Counted from the first letter of the stretch, positions 1 through 10,461 are shown. The stretch is DNA of 64,000 bases from Dactylosporangium siamense (GCF_016862795.1 NZ_BONQ01000025.1:62001-126000), one strand, 5' to 3'. Translations and numbers: made by a program. Notes: generated from the sequence alone by a model not told the origin.

Positions 1-47
1 CGCGGAGCTGGCTCGCCAGCGGGTTCAACAGCCTCAGGAGGCCTTTC

Positions 48-1784
48 GTGACCACCGTTGCACCAAAGCCGATCGTCACCAGGCCTTGGCCGGTGCATCA
101 GCCGGTCAAGGGCTCGGCGTTCGCTCGGCTGTTGCGCACCACGGACGCGAAGCAGATCGGCCTGATGTATCTCATCACGTCGTTCGTGTTCTTCATGGTG
201 GGCGGCTTCATGGCGCTGCTCATGCGCGCCGAGCTGGCCCGGCCGGGTCTGCAGTTCCTCTCCCCGGAGCAGTACAACCAGCTGTTCACGATGCACGGCA
301 CGATCATGCTGCTGTTCTTCGCGACGCCGATCGTGTTCGCCTTCGCGAACTACATCACGCCGCTGCAGATCGGTGCGCCGGACGTGTCGTTCCCCCGGCT
401 CAACGCGTTCGCCTACTGGCTCTACGCGTTCGGTGGATCGATCACCCTGATCGGCTTCATCACGCCGGGCGGCGCCGCGGACTTCGGCTGGTTCGCCTAT
501 GCCCCGCTCAACAGCATCATCCACTCGCCCGGCGTCGGTGCCGACCTGTGGATCGTCGGCCTGGTCCTCTCCGGCCTCGGCACCATCCTCGGCGCCGTCA
601 ACATGATCACCACCGTGCTGACCCTCCGGGCGCCCGGCATGACCATGTTCCGCATGCCGATGTTCACGTGGAACATCCTGGTCACCAGCGTCCTGGTCAT
701 CATGGTCTTCCCGATCCTGGCCGCCGCCCTGCTCGCCCTGGAGGCCGACCGCCGCCTCGGCGCCCACGTCTACGACGCGGAGACCGGCGGCGCGATGCTC
801 TGGCAGCACCTGTTCTGGTTCTTCGGCCACCCCGAGGTCTACATCGTGGCGCTGCCGTTCTTCGGCATCATCACGGAGGTCATCCCGGTCTTCAGCCGCA
901 AGCCCGTCTTCGGCTACAAGGGCCTCGTCGGCGCGACCATCGCGATCGGTGCCCTGTCGATGAGCGTGTGGGCCCACCACATGTTCGCGACCGGTCAAGT
1001 GCTCATGCCGTTCTTCTCGTTCCTGAGCTTCGTCATCGCCGTCCCGACCGGCATGAAGTTCTTCAACTGGATCGGCACCATGTGGCGCGGCCAGATCACC
1101 TTCGAGACACCGATGCTCTTCGCCATCGGCTTCCTGGTGACCTTCCTCTTCGGTGGTCTCTCCGGCGTCCTGCTCGCCAGCCCCCCGATCGACTTCCACG
1201 TCTCGGACACGTATTTCGTGGTCGCCCACTTCCACTACGTGCTCTTCGGCACGATCGTCTTCGCGGTCTACGCCGGCATCTACTTCTGGTTCCCGAAGAT
1301 GACCGGCCGCATGCTCGACGACCGGCTCGGCAAGGTCCACTTCTGGCTCACCACGATCGGCTTCCACACCACGTTCCTGGTGCAGCACTGGCTCGGCACG
1401 CAGGGCATGCCCCGCCGCTACGCCGACTACCTGGCGTCCGACGGCTTCACCACGCTGAACACGATCTCGACCATCGGCTCGTTCATCACCGGCCTCTCCA
1501 CGCTGCCCTTCCTCTGGAACGTGTGGAAGTCCTACAAGACCGGCCGCGTCGTCGAGGTCAACGACCCGTGGGGCCACGGCATGTCCCTCGAGTGGGCCAC
1601 CTCCTGCCCGCCCCCGCTGCGCAACTTCGACAGCATGCCCCGCATCCGCTCGGAGCGCCCCGCCTTCGACGCCCGCTTCCCGGCCCACGCCCCAGGTCAC
1701 TCCCTGGACGCTCCGCCGCCCGGCGGTGCCCGCCCCTTGAGCCATGAGGCCGACGGCGGCGCCACCTACGAGGAACAGCGCTGA
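48..1784 (+). CDS. ctaD: Cytochrome c oxidase subunit I
   Basis: This is the catalytic subunit of the aa3-type terminal oxidase, which reduces oxygen at the heme a3/CuB centre and pumps protons across the plasma membrane. The 578-residue product has about twelve hydrophobic spans. The heme and copper ligands are visible: His83 in a TMHGTIML segment, the HPEVY helix, the VWAHHMF pair and the FVVAHFHY histidines. The GTG start follows a good ribosome site (CAGGAGG, 35-41). A TGA in another frame overlaps this start as GTGA, so an upstream gene, perhaps ctaC, may end here, but too little is present to tell. The C-terminus is a soluble proline-rich tail. Length and motifs make the call secure. 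Confidence 0.97.
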   Translation: MTTVAPKPIVTRPWPVHQPVKGSAFARLLRTTDAKQIGLMYLITSFVFFMVGGFMALLMRAELARPGLQFLSPEQYNQLFTMHGTIMLLFFATPIVFAFANYITPLQIGAPDVSFPRLNAFAYWLYAFGGSITLIGFITPGGAADFGWFAYAPLNSIIHSPGVGADLWIVGLVLSGLGTILGAVNMITTVLTLRAPGMTMFRMPMFTWNILVTSVLVIMVFPILAAALLALEADRRLGAHVYDAETGGAMLWQHLFWFFGHPEVYIVALPFFGIITEVIPVFSRKPVFGYKGLVGATIAIGALSMSVWAHHMFATGQVLMPFFSFLSFVIAVPTGMKFFNWIGTMWRGQITFETPMLFAIGFLVTFLFGGLSGVLLASPPIDFHVSDTYFVVAHFHYVLFGTIVFAVYAGIYFWFPKMTGRMLDDRLGKVHFWLTTIGFHTTFLVQHWLGTQGMPRRYADYLASDGFTTLNTISTIGSFITGLSTLPFLWNVWKSYKTGRVVEVNDPWGHGMSLEWATSCPPPLRNFDSMPRIRSERPAFDARFPAHAPGHSLDAPPPGGARPLSHEADGGATYEEQR

Positions 1785-1801
1785 CCAGTTCGACCCCGAG
1801 C

Positions 1802-1859
1802 AGCCCCGATCTCCCAAGGCCACCGTTCCAGGCCGCGGGAGGCCGGGGCTCGCTTTTTT
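1802..1859 (+). terminator. Rho-independent terminator after ctaD
   Basis: Arms 1802-1815 and 1837-1850 form a 14-bp GC-rich stem with two central mismatches. A run of six T residues follows at 1854-1859. It lies 18 bases past the ctaD stop codon. A real T-run is uncommon in DNA this GC-rich. Confidence 0.75.
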
Positions 1860-3358
1860 CTGTCGCGCCTTGTGGTTCGCCGCTCCTGGTCGTCATTCGG
1901 GTGCTGCCACACCGTCGCTGAAACGACCCGGTGGATTCGGGCCTGGCCTGGGATCACCGCGACCACGGCACGGGCCATGCCCACGCCACCCTGTCGCCTG
2001 GCCGCGTGGTGCCACGAAAGTCCGCCGCCGTGTGGGCGAATATTTGAAGGTCTGGACGACCGGCACCCACGGACCGCAACGCACCCGGCAGTGCGACAAG
2101 GGCTGCATGGCCGGTCGGTAATGCCACACCGCCGGGCGGCAGGAACTTCGGACACATAGCCCAGATCGGGGCGCGGATACGCCCGCGCCAGGGTCTGTCG
2201 ATCTTGCGGGTTGCTTCTCGAAGCCGGCGACGTGTGGGGTCGTGTCCGCTGTCGTGGTGTTCGAGTGGCCGGGTGGCGCCTTGGATCACGAACGATCCGT
2301 CGCATCCGCTGCCGCGTCTCGGTGAAAGGGCGGGAGGCGTCCGCATGCCCCCTCACACCCTTCACGCTTCCCGGCGGACATCCGCGCGATGTCCCGTCCC
2401 GGGCCCTCGGTCGGTGCCGGCACGGTGACCGCTCGCGACGTGCGTCGCCCAGACCGTCGCCTGCCGCGCGGGGTCGAGCGGTCGGGCGGGCAGATCGAGG
2501 TTGTGCACGGGCGATGCGGACAGCCAGCCCGCGACTTCGATCACCAGGAAGATCGGCTCCCGGCGGGGGAACAAGCAGGCGAACAGGCTGATCCCGGGGC
2601 CTCGGCAGCGCCGGATCGTGTGCCGGACTTTCTCCACAACCGGAAGCATCCCCGGGCCCCCGACCCTGGACATCGTTCCGCTTGTCGCGTCACCGCCCGC
2701 TGGACAAGGCTCCGCACGGCTCGACGGTGCGGACCGGTCGTCCCGGCGGGCCACGGGACGACTTCGATCCAGCCGTGAGCAGGTGTCACGGCCGCGTGCG
2801 CGGGGCCACAGCACGGAACGGCGGTGTGGGCCGAAGTGCAGCGGGTCTGCCATCAGGCTGCCTGAAGCGGGCGGGCCCGCACAGCCCTACACCACCTCCG
2901 TGGACGCGACCGCACGGCACGACCGAGGGCTGCCGGAACCACCGGACCGAGGACCCCGGCCAGCCCGCCGCAATGTCAATCCGCAACAGCCTCCCGGGCG
3001 ACCGGTCTCGGTCTTCGATCACCTACAAGCGCCGGCACTGGGGCGACGAAGGCCCGGTGCGATCACGGCAGGTAAGCGGGTGCCCGGCCGGGGAGTCCGC
3101 TGCGTCCCGGGTCCACGTCTTGAGGTCGGCCACCAAGAGCGGATCCCGCGACCAGCCGAACGATGTTCGAGGTCCGGCACGGCGTCGACCGGATTCACGC
3201 TTCCGGGTGAATCGGTGCAAGTGCGGAGGTATCGGAGATGGCGTCAGGGTGCGCGGTGGGCAGGCATGCGGGATGGGGCCTAGGAAGCGTTCAGTGGATC
3301 GCTGCGGGCCGTAACGGGCCGGCCGGTACCCCGGGAACCAGAATGGAGAGCGGCAGCG
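1860..3358. other. Gene-free stretch, about 1.5 kb
   Basis: I see no credible gene here. The open frames on both strands are rich in Arg, Pro, Gly, Cys and Trp, overlap one another in all frames and show no recognisable motif. A 7-bp hairpin (GATTCAC/GTGAATC, 3192-3213) is the only clear local structure. I found no RNase P RNA, tmRNA or SRP RNA signature. It may be a decayed gene remnant or an unrecognised RNA. Confidence 0.5.
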
Positions 3359-3389
3359 CGGACCTTGGACGTGCGGGGTCCAAGGTCCG
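3359..3389 (-). terminator. Perfect 12-bp hairpin downstream of the STAS gene
   Basis: CGGACCTTGGAC (3359-3370) pairs exactly with 3378-3389 around a 7-base loop. It lies just beyond the stop codon of the minus-strand STAS gene. There is no T-run, as is usual for actinobacterial terminators. Confidence 0.65.
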
Positions 3390-3409
3390 GACCGTGTCTT
3401 CCTTCGTGG

Positions 3410-3787
3410 TCAGGCGGGCTGGGTGACGCCGCGCTCGCGGGGCTGGGGGAGCCGGCCGGAAACGGTGCCCGGCGGGATCGGAACCCCGAGGATGTCGCTG
3501 ACGCCGACCACCGCGAAGAGGCGCGCGATGAACGGGTTGGGGCGCCGGATGTGCAGCTTGACGCCCATGCTGTGGCAGATGCGCTTGGCGACCACGAGGG
3601 TGCCGATGCCGGTGGAGTCGAGGAACGTTACGCCGGCGAGGTCGATGACGAGCGTGTCGATGTTGCCGTCGAGCACTGAACTCACCGCTGTGCGGAGCTC
3701 CTGAGCGGTCTCATAGTCGATTTCGCCGCTCAGGCTCAGCAGTGCTTCCCGCTGATCTGAAGGACGATTTTCGATCGACAACTTCAC
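3410..3787 (-). CDS. STAS-domain anti-sigma factor antagonist
   Basis: The product is a small cytoplasmic STAS protein of the SpoIIAA/RsbV type. Such proteins bind RsbW/SpoIIAB-like kinases and release a sigma factor when unphosphorylated. The predicted 125-residue chain has the family core, ending in FLDSTGIG at residues 55-62, with Ser58 as the expected phosphorylation site. I chose the GTG at 3787 because AGGAGGG lies four bases upstream; a longer in-frame reading has no ribosome site. A basic tail of about 20 residues follows the domain. No kinase partner is adjacent; an RsbW-like ATPase gene lies about 50 kb away at 53356. Confidence 0.88.
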   Translation of the reverse strand: MKLSIENRPSDQREALLSLSGEIDYETAQELRTAVSSVLDGNIDTLVIDLAGVTFLDSTGIGTLVVAKRICHSMGVKLHIRRPNPFIARLFAVVGVSDILGVPIPPGTVSGRLPQPRERGVTQPA

Positions 3788-3806
3788 GTGACCCTCCTGG
3801 TGCTGA

Positions 3807-3825
3807 GTCGTCCACCATGGACGAC
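3807..3825 (-). promoter_or_regulatory. Leader hairpin before the STAS gene
   Basis: GTCGTCCA (3807-3814) pairs perfectly with 3818-3825 around a 3-base loop. The hairpin lies between the likely promoter region and the STAS ribosome site, about ten bases upstream of the site. It could slow translation initiation or stabilise the mRNA; no function is shown. Confidence 0.35.
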
Positions 3826-4000
3826 CCTTCGAGGTCCCGCAAGCGTAGCGAAGTCTTCCCTTTTTCGCCACGCTCCGTGTAGGTGGTCCTTACGTTGTGA
3901 CGTGAGAAGTCCTCACATCGGGTGCGGAACCGCTTGCCGGGATGACGGTACACGTCGGTTGTTACACGGCAAGTCCAGTTACGTGCCATCCACCGGATGG

Positions 4001-4573
4001 TCAGCTTGATGCCACGACCGGTTCACCCACGAGCGTCACCCCGGCGGCGCGCAGCTCATCAAGGGCGGCGTCCACGGTTGGCCGGGCGACCCCCGCGGTC
4101 AGGTTCAGCAGCACAGATGTAACAAATCCCGCGCGCTGGGCATCGATCGCGGTCGCTCGCACGCAGTGGTCGGTGGCGATGCCCACCACGTCGACGGCGG
4201 TGACCGATCGGGCGCGGAGCCAGGACGCGAGGTCGACGCCGGACGAGGATCCCTGGAAGCCCGAGTACGCCGCGGTGTACTCACCTTTGGTGAACACGGC
4301 CTCGACGTGGGATACGTCCAGTGACGGATGGAGATCAACGCCGCCGGTGCCGACCACGCAGTGCACGGGCCAGGTGTTGACGTAGTCCGGCGGGTCGCCG
4401 AAGTGCCCGGCGGGGTTGATGTGGTGGTCCTGGGTGGCCACCACGTGGTCCCAGGAGCCGGCGGCCACGGCGGCGGAGATCGCGACCGCGACCCCGGCGC
4501 CGCCGCCGACGGCCAGGGAGCCGCCCTCGCAGAAGTCGTTCTGGACGTCGACGATCACCAAGGCGCGAGTCAT
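4001..4573 (-). CDS. pncA: Nicotinamidase
   Basis: It hydrolyses nicotinamide to nicotinate and ammonia in NAD salvage, and it is the family that activates pyrazinamide in mycobacteria. In the 190-residue product the catalytic triad is Asp9, Lys96 and Cys137 (in ATDHC). The metal ligands Asp49, His51, His57 and His71 are at almost the same positions as in the M. tuberculosis enzyme. The ATG at 4573 overlaps the pncB stop codon as ATGA, so the two genes are translationally coupled. pncB supplies the next salvage step. Confidence 0.95.
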   Translation of the reverse strand: MTRALVIVDVQNDFCEGGSLAVGGGAGVAVAISAAVAAGSWDHVVATQDHHINPAGHFGDPPDYVNTWPVHCVVGTGGVDLHPSLDVSHVEAVFTKGEYTAAYSGFQGSSSGVDLASWLRARSVTAVDVVGIATDHCVRATAIDAQRAGFVTSVLLNLTAGVARPTVDAALDELRAAGVTLVGEPVVASS

Positions 4574-5856
4574 GCGGAGCCCCCAAGCATCTGGACGGGA
4601 ACCGCCGGGTCGCCGGCGGACAGCTTCAGCCCCTCCCAGGGGATCGAGATGAGGCACTGGCGCAGGTGCTCGCGGGAGGCGGCCAGGTCGGGCAGGTCGG
4701 GCACCAGCGCACCGCCGCGGACGAAGGCCCGCTGCAGCGCGCGGTCGTTGGGCTCCGGGGCGGGGGTGCCCATCGACACGACCACCTCCTCGGTGGCGGT
4801 GCCGGTCGGCTTGTGCCGGCGGACGGCGGTCTTGCGGCCGCCGACGGTGCCCTTGTTCTCGGAGCGCTTGACCACCGGCCGGCCGTCGACCTCGACCAGC
4901 TTGTAGACCAGGCCGGCGGTCGGGGCGCCGGAGCCGACCACGACGGCGGTGCCGGCGCCGTACGCGTCGACGGGCTCGGCGGCCAGGGCGGCGATCGCGT
5001 ACTCGTCGAGGTCGCCGGAGACGATGATCTGGGTCTCGGTCGCGCCGAGGGAGTCGAGCAGGGCCCGGGAGTGCGCGGCGAGGACGGACAGGTCGCCGGA
5101 GTCGATGCGCACGGCGCGCAGGTCGGGGCCGGCGACCGCGATCGCGTTGCGGATGCCCTGAGCGATGTCATACGTGTCGACCAGCAGCGTGGTCTGCTTG
5201 CCGAGCGTGGCCACCTGCGAGGCGAACGCGGCCTGCTCGGTGTCGTGCAGCAGCGTGAAGGCGTGCGCCGCGGTGCCGGTCGTCGGGATGGCATAGCGCC
5301 TGCCCGCCTCCATGTTGGAGGTGTACGCGAAGCCGGCCAGATACGCGGCCCGCGCCGCTGCGACCGCGGCCTCCTCGTGGGTGCGGCGGGAACCCATCTC
5401 GATCACGGAGCGGCCGCGGGCGGCGGTGACCATGCGGGCCGCACCGGCGGCGATCGCGCTGTCGTGGTTGAGGACCGACAGGATCAGCGTCTCGAGGACC
5501 ACGCACTCGGCGAACGTGCCGCTGACGGTGAGGATCGGCGAGCCGGGGAAGAACAGCTCGCCCTCGGCGTAGCCGTCGATGTCGCCGGTGAACCGGTACG
5601 CCGCCAGCCACTCGGCCGTCGGCGCGTCCACGATCCCGCGGTCGAGCAGGAACTCGACCTCGGCCGCGGCGAACCGGAAGTCGGCCAGATGCGCGAGCAG
5701 CCGTCCGGTGCCGGCCACGACGCCGTAGCGCCGCCCCGTCGGCAGGCGGCGGGCGAACACCTCGAAGACGCAGCTGCGCGACGCGGTGCCGTCGCGCAGC
5801 GCCGCCGACAGCATCGTCAGCTCGTAATGGTCGGTCAGCAGCGCGCTACTCGTCAC
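4570..5856 (-). CDS. pncB: Nicotinate phosphoribosyltransferase
   Basis: It converts nicotinate and PRPP to nicotinate mononucleotide, the step after nicotinamidase. The start at the GTG at 5856 gives 428 residues, beginning TSSALLTDHYELTML, the usual family N-terminus. The central GTAAHAF segment carries the histidine that is phosphorylated in this family. An open frame reaches to 6105, but it overlaps the upstream regulator gene and is not family-like. It starts 14 bases after the LuxR-type gene and ends overlapping pncA. Confidence 0.94.
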   Translation of the reverse strand: MTSSALLTDHYELTMLSAALRDGTASRSCVFEVFARRLPTGRRYGVVAGTGRLLAHLADFRFAAAEVEFLLDRGIVDAPTAEWLAAYRFTGDIDGYAEGELFFPGSPILTVSGTFAECVVLETLILSVLNHDSAIAAGAARMVTAARGRSVIEMGSRRTHEEAAVAAARAAYLAGFAYTSNMEAGRRYAIPTTGTAAHAFTLLHDTEQAAFASQVATLGKQTTLLVDTYDIAQGIRNAIAVAGPDLRAVRIDSGDLSVLAAHSRALLDSLGATETQIIVSGDLDEYAIAALAAEPVDAYGAGTAVVVGSGAPTAGLVYKLVEVDGRPVVKRSENKGTVGGRKTAVRRHKPTGTATEEVVVSMGTPAPEPNDRALQRAFVRGGALVPDLPDLAASREHLRQCLISIPWEGLKLSAGDPAVPVQMLGGSA

Positions 5857-5870
5857 GCCACCAAGACTAT

Positions 5871-8495
5871 TCACTCCTCCGGGGGCAGCGAGCGCAGGGC
5901 CGCGGCCAGTTCTGCGCGACCGGTCACACCGAGCTTGGCGTAGACCCGCATGAGGTGGTTGTCGACGGTCCGGGAGGACAGGTACAGCTGGTCCGCGATC
6001 TCCTTCGAGGGGACACCCGCGGCGGCGAGCCGGGCGATCTGCCGCTCCCGGCCGGTGAGCATGGGCTGCGGCACGACCAGCGCGGGCGTGACCGCGGTCG
6101 GGCACAGCGTGCGCAGCTCGGCGAGGCGCTGCGCGGCCCGCGGCGTCTGCGGGGAGCGGATGCCCCGCAGCAGGGTGACGGAGCCGGCGGCGGCCTCCGC
6201 GGCGTACAGGTTGAGCTCCTGATCGGCGAGTTCCTCGGCGACGGCCAGGAGGCTGCCGCCGTCCTCGCCGGCGATCGCGCGGATGTGCCAGGCCATCGCG
6301 GGGGCGGTGCGGCCCTCGACGCTGTGCGACAGCGCGTCGAGCCGGTCGCAGACCTCGCCGGCGAAGCCCAGCCGGCCCAGGTGGTACAGCGCGAACATCT
6401 CGTGCGCGGCGAACCCGTCGCTGCGCGTGCGCGCCGCGAGCAGCCGGAGCACCTCGGCGGCGGTCGACAGGTCACCGGAGGCGACGGCGACCCACGCGCG
6501 GGCCTCCTCGAGCCAGGGGTACAGGCACTCCATGGAGCGGTAGTGGGAGCTCTCGGCGATCGCGAAGGCCTCGGCGGCGGCGGGCCCGTCGCCGGTGAGG
6601 GCGGCGACGTGCGCGCGTTCGGCGTGCGCGAGGGCGACGAAGACCTTCCCGGTGGCCAGGGCGGCACACGCCTGTGCCGCGGCGCGGGCGGCCTCGGGCA
6701 GCCGGCCGCGGAGCCGGGCCGCCTGGGCGCGGACGATCTGCAGATAGCCCGAGCCCATGTTGAAGTTGCCGGCGTCGGCCATGCCGGCGAACTCGGCGGC
6801 GACGATCGCGTCGACGGCCTCGAGGTCGGCGGCGAGGATCATCGCGGTGCCGCGGGCGAGCTCGATGCCGAGCTGGATGTAGGGGACCTCGGCCCGCCAC
6901 TGGGCGGCCTCGGCGTCGATCGCGGCCATCGCCTTGACGGTCTGCACCGGGGTGCCGCGCATCGCCTGGAGCTGGCCCATGTTGCTGCGGGCCAGGGCCC
7001 GGGGGCCGGGTGCGCTGGCGGCGCTGTCGAGGACCTGGCGGGCCAGGGTCAGCGCCTGCGCGTTGTCGCCGCGGTGCAGCCGCATCGTCGACTCGACGGC
7101 CAGGACCAGGGAACGCTCGCGCAGGTCGTTGAGCTTGTACGCCTGCCGGTTGATGTCCTCGATGGTGCCCGTGTCGCCGAGCCCCCACTGCGCGGTGATG
7201 TGCCGGATGGCCAGCCACCGGCTGCGCTGGGACTCGTCGACGGTCTGCTCCTCGTTGGCGTCGAGGATCGCGACGGCCTCCTCGGGCATGTTGACGAACA
7301 TGAGGATCGTCGCGAGGGTCTCCGCGGCGTCGAACCCGCCGCCGGCGGCGAGGGCGGCCTTGCCCAGCCGCATGGCCAGGGCCATGTCGTAGGTGGCGAA
7401 CGCGAGCCGGCACGCCATCAGCAGCTGCTGCGGGTCGCGGGCGGTGTCGCTGTCCAGGCGCCACACGGCGACGCGGAGCAGGTCGTCGCGGCGCCGGGCG
7501 CCGCTGCTCTCCACGAGGGTGGCCAGGTCGGCGAGGAGCCGGCGGACCCGGGTGACCGGGCAGCGGCGGCGCACGACCTCGCCGTACAGGGGATGGGCCA
7601 GGCGGACCGTGGTGCGCCGGTCCTCCACGACGACCCGGATCAGCTGCCGCTCCTCGGCGGTCTCCACGGTGTTCAGGTCGGTGGCGTTGACCAGCAGCGG
7701 CAGGCCGATCGGCTCACCGAACGCCACCAGCTCCAGCACGGCGCGCTCCTGCGGGGTGAGCTTGCCGATGCGGGCGTCGACGACCTCGGTCAGCGTCGGG
7801 GCGAGGTCGACCTTGCCCGTCCAGCGCTGCATCCCGTAGCTCTCGATGATCTCGCCGCTGGCGTGCGCGGCGATGACCAGCTCGCGCAGCAGCAGCGCGT
7901 TGCCCTGCGACAGCTGCTGGAGCCGGTCGACGGAGGCCGAGTCGACCGGGCCGCCGAGCACCTGCAGCAGCAGGTCGGAGGTCTCCTGCAGGGTCAGCGG
8001 GGTGAGCTCGATCCGCTCGACCAGGTCGTCCTTCCACAGGGCGCTGATCGGGTCGTGCACCGGCTCGCCGGTGCGCACGGTGCCGATCACCGTCGCGTTC
8101 TCGGACCGGGCCACGTAGTAGACGAGGGCGGCGGACAGCGGGTCGAGCAGATGGGCGTCGTCGATCGCCACGACGATCGGCCGGCCGGCGGCCTGGCGGT
8201 GCAGCGCGTCGACGGCCCAGCGCAGCAGGCCGGCCGGCGAGCCACCCGCCGGCTGGTCGGGCGGCAGCACCTGGGCCAGCCCGCCGAGCGGGAGACCCGC
8301 CGTGGCGGCGTTGGCCGTCGCGGTCCAGACGGCGAGCCGGTCCTGGTCAAGGGCGTTGACGCCCTCACGCAGCAATCGGCTCTTGCCGATGCCTGGCGGG
8401 CCGCCCAGAATTAAGCCGCGACCGGTTGAGCCGGTGGCTGCCTCGGAGAGACGGACCAGTTCAGCGTTTCGACCGACAAAGCTCCAGGGGGGCAC
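5871..8495 (-). CDS. Large ATP-binding LuxR-family (LAL) regulator
   Basis: This 874-residue cytoplasmic regulator has the layout of the MalT/LAL family. An N-terminal AAA/NB-ARC-like ATPase comes first, with a Walker A motif GGPPGIGKS at residues 31-39 and a Walker B motif near VVAIDDAHLLD. A long alpha-helical TPR-like sensor region follows. A C-terminal LuxR helix-turn-helix begins LTGRERQIARLAAAG. LAL proteins activate transcription on binding a small ligand. The GTG at 8495 is the only reasonable start, but no clear ribosome site precedes it. It lies upstream of pncB-pncA in the same direction, so it may be cotranscribed; whether it controls NAD salvage is unknown. Confidence 0.9.
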   Translation of the reverse strand: MPPWSFVGRNAELVRLSEAATGSTGRGLILGGPPGIGKSRLLREGVNALDQDRLAVWTATANAATAGLPLGGLAQVLPPDQPAGGSPAGLLRWAVDALHRQAAGRPIVVAIDDAHLLDPLSAALVYYVARSENATVIGTVRTGEPVHDPISALWKDDLVERIELTPLTLQETSDLLLQVLGGPVDSASVDRLQQLSQGNALLLRELVIAAHASGEIIESYGMQRWTGKVDLAPTLTEVVDARIGKLTPQERAVLELVAFGEPIGLPLLVNATDLNTVETAEERQLIRVVVEDRRTTVRLAHPLYGEVVRRRCPVTRVRRLLADLATLVESSGARRRDDLLRVAVWRLDSDTARDPQQLLMACRLAFATYDMALAMRLGKAALAAGGGFDAAETLATILMFVNMPEEAVAILDANEEQTVDESQRSRWLAIRHITAQWGLGDTGTIEDINRQAYKLNDLRERSLVLAVESTMRLHRGDNAQALTLARQVLDSAASAPGPRALARSNMGQLQAMRGTPVQTVKAMAAIDAEAAQWRAEVPYIQLGIELARGTAMILAADLEAVDAIVAAEFAGMADAGNFNMGSGYLQIVRAQAARLRGRLPEAARAAAQACAALATGKVFVALAHAERAHVAALTGDGPAAAEAFAIAESSHYRSMECLYPWLEEARAWVAVASGDLSTAAEVLRLLAARTRSDGFAAHEMFALYHLGRLGFAGEVCDRLDALSHSVEGRTAPAMAWHIRAIAGEDGGSLLAVAEELADQELNLYAAEAAAGSVTLLRGIRSPQTPRAAQRLAELRTLCPTAVTPALVVPQPMLTGRERQIARLAAAGVPSKEIADQLYLSSRTVDNHLMRVYAKLGVTGRAELAAALRSLPPEE

Positions 8496-8655
8496 CGTCG
8501 CAGCATATCGATAGCTCGATTACTGCGCGTACCCGCCGAAGCACGAACTTGAGTAGTGCGTTCGGACCCGTTTGAGTAGCCGGAGTACTGCCTCCGTAAG
8601 TGGCTGTTCACGTAGCGTTCCGATGCTTACCGGCCCGTGCACAAGGAGGTCGCAC

Positions 8656-10149
8656 ATGGGGTCTGGGATCATGCAGGCGCCGCTGATCGATCTGACAGTC
8701 ACGACGCCCGGGGGTCCAGTGTCCGCCATGCCGGTCCGCGGCAGCAGGAGTCATCGACAGGCGGAGCCCCGTTCCGCTTCGGGTGCCCGCAGCTACGCGG
8801 TGATCGCCGGCTCGCCCCGCAGCGGCAAGACGGCACTGCTCAACGCGCTGATCCGGCGCGCCGAACCGGTCCCGGCCGGTGACGCCTGGCTGGTCTACCG
8901 GCACGGCGACAAGCCCGAGACCAGGGCGTTCGTCCCCGGGCACCGGGAGCCGCGCACGGTCGTCGGCGCCTTCGTCCCCACCCAGCGCGACCCGCGTCCC
9001 GGACCGACCCGTCCCGCCCGGCGCATCGAGATCACCCACCCGGCGAGCCTGCTCAAGCGCGTCGCGTTGGTCGACACGCCCGGCAGCGGGGGCCTGGACG
9101 CGGCCAACGCCGAGATCATCCTCGACGCGGCCGAGCGGGGCCTCGGGCTGCTGTTCGTCGTCGACGCCGCCGCCCCGCTGGCCCGGGCCGACCTGGACCT
9201 GCTCGCCGCCGCCGTGGAGCGGGTCGAGCGGGTCGCGTTCGTGCTGACCCGCATCGACCAGCACGACACCTGGCCGGAGATGCTGGTCGCCAACCGGGCG
9301 CTGCTCGCCTCCCGCGGCCAGATCCTGGCCGCCGCGCCCTGGTTCCCGGTGTCGCTGGACCCCGACGCGGTCTTCGGTGTCGCCGAGCTGCGCCACGAGC
9401 TGGAGACCTGGGCCGAGGCGCGGCCCGCGCCGGTCGGGGTCGCCGCCGCGACCGTCTCCGGCGCCGGCGACGAGTGGCAGGACCTGCTCGAGCGCGAGAT
9501 CGCCAACCGGCGGGTCGCCGCGGTCCAGCGGGTCTCGATCGATCTGGCGACGATCCACGTGCGGTGCGTGCAGGAGCTCGGCTCGGGCAAGGGCTGCCCG
9601 GAGCTGCCGCACGTGCTCGACCGGGAGCTGCACGCGCTGTCCGTGCGCACCACCCGCCAGCTGCACGCCGACACCCGCGAGGCGATCGGCGCGGTCTTCA
9701 CCGAGCTGCTGGACACCGCGCCCGACGAGGTGGTCCTGGCCAGGGTCGCCGCGGCCGCCCGCCGCACGGTGGACTCCCTGCGTGAGGACGACCGCGACCG
9801 CAACCACGCGCTGCTGCTCACCGCCACGTCGGCGGTGGCCTCGGTGGCCGGTGCGACGGCCGTGGACAACCTCTCCGCCGTCGGCGGCGCCGAACCCGCC
9901 GACCAGGTGCTCCCCTCGCTGGGCATCGCCCTCAACGCCAGCTGCTACGCGCTGTGGCAGCCGAAGGTCGCCCCGGGCGGTCCGCCCAAGCACGCCGACA
10001 AGAAGGACTGCCGCCGCTGGTTGCAACACGCACTGCGCGAGATCGAGGTCGAAGTGGGTCACGAGCTGGGCGAGCGCTACGCCGGACTGCGTCAGGCGCT
10101 GCTCATCATCGGTGGGGACGCGGTCGACCATGGCGTGCTGCTCGCTTGA
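8656..10149 (+). CDS. Dynamin-like GTPase domain protein
   Basis: The product is a 497-residue predicted GTPase. It has a P-loop GSPRSGKT at residues 52-59, a G3 motif DTPG and a G4-like TRID in place of NKxD. The C-terminal half is mostly helical, with a short hydrophobic segment around LLTATSAVASVAGATAV, as in dynamin-related proteins that associate with membranes. The ATG at 8656 follows AAGGAGG with a 6-base spacer. It is divergent from the LAL gene. Its cellular task is not known. Confidence 0.72.
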   Translation: MGSGIMQAPLIDLTVTTPGGPVSAMPVRGSRSHRQAEPRSASGARSYAVIAGSPRSGKTALLNALIRRAEPVPAGDAWLVYRHGDKPETRAFVPGHREPRTVVGAFVPTQRDPRPGPTRPARRIEITHPASLLKRVALVDTPGSGGLDAANAEIILDAAERGLGLLFVVDAAAPLARADLDLLAAAVERVERVAFVLTRIDQHDTWPEMLVANRALLASRGQILAAAPWFPVSLDPDAVFGVAELRHELETWAEARPAPVGVAAATVSGAGDEWQDLLEREIANRRVAAVQRVSIDLATIHVRCVQELGSGKGCPELPHVLDRELHALSVRTTRQLHADTREAIGAVFTELLDTAPDEVVLARVAAAARRTVDSLREDDRDRNHALLLTATSAVASVAGATAVDNLSAVGGAEPADQVLPSLGIALNASCYALWQPKVAPGGPPKHADKKDCRRWLQHALREIEVEVGHELGERYAGLRQALLIIGGDAVDHGVLLA

Positions 10150-10164
10150 TGGCACCATGTTGGT

Positions 10165-10461
10165 ATGGCGGCGCCGCAGGTCGTACCGATCGAAGAGACC
10201 CGTCTCGAGGCTGACGAGGTGCCCGAGACCGACCGTCCGTGGGTGACCGTGGTCTGGAACGATCCGGTCAACCTCATGAGCTATGTGACCTGGGTCCTGC
10301 AGAAACTGTTCGGATTCAGCAAGGAGAAGGCTGAGCGCCTCATGCTCGATGTGCACCACAAGGGCAAGGCGATCGTCTCCAGCGGTCCCCGGGAGAAGAT
10401 GGAGTACGACGCCTCCAGGCTGCAGGCCTACGGGCTCTGGGCGACGGTGGACAAATCGTGA
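10165..10461 (+). CDS. clpS: ClpS adaptor for N-degron proteolysis
   Basis: ClpS binds proteins with bulky N-terminal residues and hands them to the Clp unfoldase-protease. The 98-residue product has the conserved [10 protein letters not shown] segment that forms the substrate pocket and the VHHKGKAIV segment. The stop codon overlaps the next start as GTGA, tying it to the DUF2017 gene, a pairing common in actinobacteria. Confidence 0.95.
   Translation: MAAPQVVPIEETRLEADEVPETDRPWVTVVWNDPVNLMSYVTWVLQKLFGFSKEKAERLMLDVHHKGKAIVSSGPREKMEYDASRLQAYGLWATVDKS

Noticed and set aside
1766-2365. 199-residue minus-strand frame after ctaD
   Set aside because: Composition is Arg- and Pro-rich with no motif, it runs across the ctaD terminator, and other frames are equally open.
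5955-8414. 819-residue plus-strand frame
   Set aside because: It is the antisense shadow of the LuxR-type regulator gene and has a low-complexity, Gly/Gln/Val-rich sequence.
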